This document shows, in pieces, positions 57,999-64,000 of a stretch of 64,000 bases of DNA. Both the position numbers and the translations under genes were made by a program. Source of the DNA: Mytilus galloprovincialis (lineage: Eukaryota; Mollusca; Bivalvia; Mytilida; Mytilidae); assembly GCF_965363235.1 (NCBI RefSeq), contig NC_134847.1, positions 47,123,305 to 47,187,304 on the forward strand. The letters are read 5' to 3'. The notes beneath the pieces are model-generated. The model made no database searches, was not told the DNA's origin, and was given only the letters and a program-made list of their open reading frames with translations. Each line of letters begins with the position of its first letter. Position 1 is the stretch's first letter.

Positions 57999-58557
57999 CT
58001 TGCATGTTTTATCTGACCAAGACCGTACCTTCACGGTTCATTTGTCAATATTAAGCTTTTGTATGTTTGTGTTTGTGTATCAAGTACTATAAGCAATGGG
58101 TCAAATAAATTTGTTGTATGGAATTATTGTACCGTGTAAATGTCTGTCTGGCAGGCATCATCTGACCTTGACCTTATGCAATTGCTTGTTTGTATGTTAA
58201 TGTTAAGTTTTTGTGTGTCACTGGTCAACTGTATTTGGTACATGGCATGATTGTACAGTAGACTTGTCTGTCTGGCAGGTATCATCTGACTTTGACCTAA
58301 TATTTATGGTTCATTGGTCAACGTTAAGTTTTTGTGTTATTGTCCGGTTTCGAATACTTAAAGCAAAAGGTCAGTTATATTTGTGTGTATGGAATAATTA
58401 AAAGATACACATGTCTATCTGGCATATATCACCTGACCTTTAACATTGATCTATGTTACGTGTTTGTGTTTCTTTCGTTTTTTTTCTAAAAGTATACACA
58501 CCAGGTCATATATATTTGGTTTATATAACAAGTGTAAGGTGTAAATATCTGTGTGAC

Positions 58558-58635
58558 CAGTCTGGTTAAAATCAAACCACTCAGCGTACCTGTTTCTGAT
58601 ATGTTGCGCTGAGAGGTTTGATTTTAATCAGACTG
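58558..58635. mobile_element. 78 bp micro-MITE with exact 9 bp duplication
   Basis: CTGTGTGAC occurs exactly at 58549-58557 and 58636-58644. Between them, CAGTCTGGTTAAAATCAAAC (through CACTCAGCG) mirrors the right end with two mismatches in 29 and a 20 nt loop. Apart from the loop the element is all stem. Confidence 0.9.
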
Positions 58636-59208
58636 CTGTGTGACACGATTTATCTGACCTAGACCTCACTGTCATTGATCTTTAAAATGTTAAGTTTCTG
58701 TAATGCTTTTAATAAAACCTTTATCTTTAAATCTTTCAACATAAAATTAATGGTCAGTAAGCAGGTGAGACATTTCAGCGTGTGCTTCTTATTTGGTATG
58801 TTTGTCAGATACTATAAGCAATATGCTGACTATATTTGATGTACGGTATGAAATTCATTCATTGATAAGTAAAGCAGTCATGACATTTTAGCGATTGCAC
58901 TCTTTTTATGTATTCAAATTGTGAAGCGAAGGGTTTCAAGACAATGTTTTGACTTTAAAAGAAAGCTATAAAGGCAGGGTGAATTAGAATATTTTTTTGA
59001 AGATTGAGAATATTTTTTTTATTTCTTTTGAGAAATACAAATAAATTGTGCAAATCACTCAAACGGCTACAAATGTGTTGAAATGTCATTGCAATTAACA
59101 TGCCATAGCTAATTACTTTTTTTTGAAACTTAATGTTCTGTCACTTTGGAAAGGTGCTTCCATCCCTTGCCCATGCTTAGGCTATGACCAATAAGTCGTG
59201 ATAATGAA

Positions 59209-59214
59209 TTTATT
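59209..59214 (-). terminator. Polyadenylation signal, second GST
   Basis: AATAAA on the minus strand about 52 bp past the stop, in sequence shared with the first GST's 3' region. Confidence 0.65.
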
Positions 59215-59265
59215 TAAGAGCAAACATGAACATTACACGCAATAACATGGTATGGATATAAATCT

Positions 59266-62200
59266 TCAGAATAAGACTTTTCTGACTTCGGCCACATATT
59301 CTTCAGTATTCCTCTTCTTTCTGTGTGGTCCTTTCAAAAATGTGGATATTCTGTCTAAAGCTTTCAGTTTTAGATAGTATTCCTAGAAAGAAAATATTAT
59401 ATGCCTTAAAATGTAATTTGTAAAGAGTGTCTTTTCTGTTTGGCTTCATGAAAAAGGCAAACTTTCAAAGGCTCCTATGTATCATAATTATTTTTTGCAA
59501 GTCTATTTTGCATATTTTTACAACAGAACACCATATTTATGAGGATATTGATATTATTAAGACATGCACTGTGATACATGATGCTTCAACATCAATAGCA
59601 ACTCCAGTCATTTTATGTCAGAACTTTTGTTAGAAGATTGCTCTGTTTTCAAAATAACATGATGGTCTAGCTATCATTTTAAGTATAAAGACAATTTAAT
59701 ATTGTTAACATATATCATGTATATATAATATACATGTATATTTAATTATACAAAACCAACCACTAGCTGTAATTAAAAATTATGCCATTAATTTCAATTT
59801 GATTTTTTTTTTATCTTATTAAAGTTAAATATTTCACTGTTAAAAATCTCAGATGCCCAAATAAAGATTCAAATTCATGACTAGAACAAATTATAACAGG
59901 AAAAAGAAATTATGTGACTGCATTTAATTGTGAAATAAGAAGATGGTAAAACCATTTGATGTTCAAGAGGTGGAGGAACAGAATGAAACAGTATTAATTT
60001 AATTTTAGTTAGTTTTTAATAAAGATAGATCATTTCAAAATAACTTTGTGTTTTATAGCACTGCAAGATCATGAAATATTTAATGGACTAATCGGCTACA
60101 CTGTAAAAGTCGTGCTTAAAAATTAAACACTTGTAATACATGCTTAGGATTGTGTTTAATTTCTAAACACATTTCGTAGTAAGCACGTAAAATGTAAACA
60201 TGTTTGAATTTTTGAATACTTTTAAATGTGTTTTAGAATGAAAGTGTTTAGGAATAAAACACTTATTTTAAAGCTAAAAACGATTCTAAACACAATCATA
60301 AACACATTGTGCTGAGACACATTTAAACCAAGACATGTAAGAAAAGGTACACAAAAGATGTGCTTATAATTGTGTTTAGGATCTACACACTATTTTTTAA
60401 GTGTATTTTAAAGCGATATAAATACCTTCAGTTTAGGGTATGAATCTACTAATTCCATTCCAAGGAATTCTTCTACAGCCAACAGGCACTCAAGCAGCCC
60501 TAAATCAGCAATACTTATAGAATCTCCAACGAGGTATTTTGTAGTGCAACTTTTCAAAATCTAAAATCATACAGTAATGTTCAAAAATATGTGTTGTTCT
60601 CAATAAAACAAAAAATCACAAGATTGTCGAATTCATTTATGGACACTACTAAATAGCCACCATCTAATGACTCATGGACTTTTTTTTTACTTTTTTGAGA
60701 CATGATGAATCGAATTAGAATAAAAAACAATGAAGTAAAAAGTAAAAACAAAATGACCGAATTCAAAGGAAAATTCAAAACGGAAATCAAATTGCAAAAT
60801 AAAAAGTTCAAACACATCTAAAGAATGGAAAGCAACTATGATATTCCTGACTTGGTACAGACATTTATAGTTTGATAGCTTGCTGTTCGGTGTGAGCCAA
60901 GGCTCTGTGTTGAAGACCATACTTTGACCTATAATGGTTTACTTTTATAAATTGTGACTTGGATGGAAATGTGTTTCATTGTCACTCATACCACATCTTT
61001 TTATATCTTTTTACTTTTGTAGAAAATGATGAATTAAACCTGGTATACATGCCAAAAATCAACCTTACCCGGTACTTTAATTTATCACTCGTTTAAAAAA
61101 ATGAATCCAAAAATATATAATGAAAGCATCTAGTAGTTGACTTTGCTTTAATTTTTCAAGGATATTTTTTTAGGTATCTGCACACAATGTATCACCTATT
61201 TTTTTATTTATATATTTAACTTAACTGAAAGGTCGACTCAGTTTTTTCAATCAAAATAGTCTCAAATAATTTGTTTTACTAAAATAGAGTCCATAGCTCG
61301 ATTATTATAAAACTTGGACAAAACTGATTTATACAGAAATAGCATCTCAAGAAATGAGAAAGATTTTTGTTTTAATTCCGTTCTTAACTGATATCTTGGT
61401 TCAACAGTTTTACGGTCAACATTGAACTTATAGCATTTGATTAGGGAATTCCTTTTTGAAATTTCCGCAGAGTTCAGTATTTTTGGGATTTTACTTTTAT
61501 TTATATATATACTGACTGCAGCAATCGAGATATAGGATTACGTTGAACCCCGCACGAGTTTTGTAGTCATATATAACTGATTTTTTGATTTTAGGAATGG
61601 ATAAAATATTGTGTAATGTAGAGAATATACTGCACATGTACTTTGAAACGATTATACCTTTTCATATACAGGAAAATATTTTGGTACCATAACCTCTTTC
61701 GCTTTTTTCAGACATTCGTTTTCATCAGTGAAGACCATAGCTAAGAAAACTGCATAGAAGTCCCTAGATCCTTCATAGTACATGTCTACTCTAAAATAAA
61801 TGGAAAAACATACTAAACATAGTGAAGTACAATATGCAATATTTATAATATAGGTACGTCTTATAAATTTCTGAGAAATAAATTTCAGTCTGAACATTTA
61901 AGACCGAGACAATGTAAACACACTTTGTTGGGTTAAGTTATTTTTAACTAAATGCTATGTATATATAGTTATTCTTCCATCAATGCATGGGAACCCATGT
62001 TTCTCTTGGATCCCAAAACAACTTCTCGTTTGTTTTTTTGTTGCACTTCTCCAGGGTTTCTGTTGTCTCGTTGCTTTCCTCTAAAAGTTGATGTGTTTCC
62101 CTCGGTTTTAGTTTGCTACCCGGATTTGTTTTCACTCAATCGATTTATGACTTTTGAACAGCTTTATTTACTACGGTTGCCTTTATTTAACTTACTTGAC

Positions 62201-62328
62201 AGCCTCCTGATCGTTTGAACCATACATGTTGTATTTCCTAGCTAGATATCTGACAATAGCTCCAGTCTGTACCAATTCTAAACCATCTATCTCCAGTAAA
62301 GGTACTTGATTGTATAGTAATTTACCAC
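59266..62328 (-). CDS. Glutathione S-transferase, alpha-like, second copy (5' end beyond window)
   Basis: Four exons are present: 62328-62196, 61790-61658, 60560-60426, 59382-59266 (stop). Their lengths (133, 133, 135, 117) and phases are identical to exons 3-6 of the first GST. Over about 172 shared residues I count about 15 differences, among them GAIVRYL for GAIARYL, DFYAVFLAM for DFYSVFIAM, ILKSCTTKYL for ILETGNTKYL and VRKVLF for VRKVLY at the end. No stop or frame break is seen, so it looks functional. Exons 1-2 with the catalytic Tyr must lie right of 64000. The intron before the last exon is 1043 bp against 200 bp in the first copy, partly from a MITE at 60099-60412. Intron 2 starts with the 118 bp tandem array. 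Confidence 0.93.
60099..60412. mobile_element. MITE rich in GTGTTTA motifs
   Basis: The ends ACACTGTAAAAGTCGTG and (reverse complement) ACACTTAAAAAATAGTG are related, about 11 of 17. The interior is full of GTGTTTA and TAAACAC, many in inverted pairs (GATTGTGTTTA, TAAACACAATC). It lies in the GST intron where the other GST copy has nothing comparable. Confidence 0.55.
60720..61004. repeat. Two dispersed mussel repeats side by side
   Basis: 60720-60865 carries CAAAGGAAAATTCAAAACGG and ATGATATTCCTGACTTGGTA of the 24718 family. 60868-61004 is the reverse of the family at 18066 (GTCACTCATACCACATCTTT). They lie in the second GST's intron between exons 4 and 5, with a further reverse piece at 61400-61500. 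Confidence 0.6.
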
Positions 62329-62674
62329 CTGTAATATGATGTTCGTCAATTATATCATTGCTTTAATACAGAATGTTTGGCCGTTTTAGACAAAATAACC
62401 ATTATAATGAAAAAAGTAGTTGAAACATATTTAAAATGAAGGGGTTGTAGACGATTTGAAATGCTGTGATTGTAGATGATTTGAAAAAAAAAAAACTCGG
62501 GCAATATAGATCTTTATATGGGTTGATTCTGCTGACATTATATGTTCACATCTAGATGATTATGTGATGTTGGGTTGTTGTTTTACTCCTTTAAACTACA
62601 GAAACTATGTCATGAACAAGAGACGAGAACAACAAAGAATCCACAAATATATAGCTACGGAGCGACAATCACTT

Positions 62675-63437
62675 GAGAGGTTCCTACAAAATTCATTTAT
62701 GAAGTGCGCAACAACAAAACAATTATTTATGATATACGTTGTTCTTTCACAATGCACCTGGGAATTTAAGAAACACTAAAAATTAATCATAAGAGAGGTT
62801 TATGCAAAATTCATTTCGGAAGTGCGCAACAACAAAACAATTCTTTATGATATACGTTGTTCCTTCACAATGCACCTGGGAATTTAAAAAACACTGAAAA
62901 TTAATCATTAGAGAGGTTACTACAAAATTCATTTCTGAAGTGCGCAACAACAAAACAATTATTTATGATGTACGTTGTTCCTTCACAATGCACCTGGGAA
63001 TTTAAAAAACACTAAAAATTAATCATAAGAGAGGTTTATGCAAAATTCATTTCAGAAGTGCGCAACAACAAAACAATTCTTTATGATATACGTTGTTCCT
63101 TCACAATGCACCTGGGAATTTAAAAAACACTGAAAATTAATCATTAGAGAGGTTACTACAAAATTCAATTATGAAGTGCGCAACAACAAAACAATTATTT
63201 ATGATGTACGTTGTTCCTTCACAATGCACCTGGGAATTTAAGAAACACTGAAAATTAATCATAAGGGAGGTTCATACAAAATTCATTTCTGAAGTGCGCA
63301 ACAACAAAACAATTATTTTTGATATACGTTGTTCTTTCACAATGCACCTGGGAATTTAAGAAACACTGAAAATTAATCATAAGAGAGGTTTATGCAAAAT
63401 TCATTTCTGAAGGACGCAACAATAAAACAATTATTTT
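62675..63437. repeat. 118 bp tandem array
   Basis: Units start at 62675, 62793, 62911, 63029, 63147, 63265 and 63383, each exactly 118 bp, with GTGCGCAACAACAAAACAAT and TTCACAATGCACCTGGGAAT. Units 2 and 4 are alike (TTTATGCAAAATT, CTTTATGATATACG) and 3 and 5 are alike (TTACTACAAAATT, ATTTATGATGTACG), showing a 236 bp two-unit period. The seventh unit is cut by an insertion. The array resumes at 63944 and runs off the window. Confidence 0.93.
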
Positions 63438-63943
63438 TATTATACTTCACGTTAAAATGCCATATTTTGATTGGCTAAGACGAGGGTGTCATTTTACTCT
63501 ATCACATAGCTGAGAGGGTGACAATTTTTTTGAATGTTACCCTCTCGTCTAAACCAATCAAAAATCGACAATTTAAAGGACAATGGATTGAATTTACACC
63601 AAGTAGTTAAATACAATGCTTAAGTTTTACGTTTTGGATCAAATTTTATTATTTAACTGTCAAAATAAAAAAAAACCATCTTGTTGTTTATTTCTAATAC
63701 TCGTAACGTTGTTATGTACGTGACGTCATTGAAAATCCTTTTGAAATAAAATTAATCTGTAAAAGACAAAAATGGTAGGACGTTCAGTATAATAAATTAA
63801 ATAACACATAGCTGAGAGGGTGATAGAGCAGATTGGTACCCCTTGAAAAAGCATTGTCAACCTTGGCTTCGCCGCGGTTGACAATGTTTTCTCGGGGTAC
63901 CAATCTGCTCTATCACCCTCTCAGCTATGTGTTATTTATATAA
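63438..63943. mobile_element. Insertion inside the 118 bp array, with hairpin
   Basis: Unrelated sequence of about 505 bp splits a 118 bp unit between AATTATTTTTAT and ATGATATACG. It carries GATTGGCTAAGACGAGGGTG and its mirror CCCTCTCGTCTAAACCAATC near the left, and a long hairpin at 63800-63936. Exact ends are blurred by AT-rich borders. Confidence 0.7.
63800..63936. repeat. 137 bp hairpin with about 60 bp arms
   Basis: AATAACACATAGCTGAGAGG and the following GTGATAGAGCAGATTGGTAC pair perfectly with the right arm, and then CATTGTCAACC pairs across a small bulge, around a loop holding GGCTTCGCCG. It is similar in design to the hairpin at 8452-8591. Confidence 0.88.
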
Positions 63944-64000
63944 TGATATACGTTGTTCCTTCACAATGCACCTGGGAATTTAAAAAAACACTGAAAATTA
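63944..64000. repeat. 118 bp array resumes
   Basis: ATGATATACGTTGTTCCTTC and CACAATGCACCTGGGAATTT continue the tandem unit to the edge of the window. Confidence 0.9.

Larger units (their letters stand above)
57138..58920 (+). mobile_element. Pearl-like GACCTTGACCTC element with two insertions
   Basis: Six worn units of about 125-150 bp (near 57544, 58013, 58161, 58287, 58434, 58648) follow a 5' part that includes GTAGAAGACTTGAATGG and TGTCCAATGTACTTTCA, matching 44640-44720. Two successive 3' ends are seen (AGGTGAGACATTTCAGCG near 58765 and GACATTTTAGCG near 58890). A SINE (57655-57998) and a micro-MITE (58558-58635) are inserted in it. It lies just downstream of the second GST. Confidence 0.7.

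Noticed and set aside
62564-62779. 71-codon ORF at the start of the 118 bp array
   Set aside because: It is produced by the tandem unit; no other unit keeps the frame as a protein repeat.
62675-63437. CRISPR-like array
   Set aside because: There are no spacers: the units are contiguous 118 bp tandem repeats in a eukaryotic intron.

Overview
The window looks like nuclear DNA of a bivalve mollusc, most likely a mussel of the Mytilus type. It is very AT-rich, its genes have short exons in long introns, and most of the rest is short non-autonomous mobile DNA of kinds I recognise from bivalves: palindromic MITEs, tRNA-derived SINEs, and elements built on tandem units of about 150-190 bp. Organism and families come from memory of such sequences, not from a search.

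Five protein-coding loci are supported by exon-intron structure. (1) STK40, minus strand, 9528-20452, eight coding exons, complete; a pseudokinase with NFC in place of DFG. (2) A small two-exon gene on the plus strand at 15277-15949, lying wholly inside an STK40 intron; I do not recognise it. (3) MRPL19 (mitochondrial ribosomal protein bL19m), plus strand, 35926-42984, five exons found; the first exon with the targeting peptide was not located. (4) A complete alpha-like glutathione S-transferase, minus strand, 50071-54266, six exons. (5) A second, closely similar GST, minus strand, 59266-62328, with its last four exons here and the first two beyond the right edge. The GSTs are a tandem duplication offset by about 9.2 kb, and a downstream repeat element was probably copied with them.

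Layout: 1-9 kb holds decayed mobile DNA and a TTAA-flanked MITE. 9-21 kb is STK40 with its nested gene. 21-35 kb has SINEs, a promoter-like patch, a decayed PHD-like ORF, two LINE ends, a 947 bp foldback palindrome and a TTA-flanked long-TIR element. 35-43 kb is MRPL19 with heavily loaded introns. 43-50 kb and 56-59 kb are nests of pearl/Helitron-like arrays carrying later insertions whose order can be read. 50-64 kb holds the GST pair, ending in a 118 bp tandem array broken by a hairpin-bearing insertion.

The genes are unrelated housekeeping or detoxification genes and form no pathway. The most interesting content is structural: four TTAA-flanked MITEs with different termini, tiny near-pure palindromes with exact target duplications, a SINE whose empty site exists as a paralogue in the same window, and several repeat families sharing one 3' end design (small hairpin followed by CTTGTTT).
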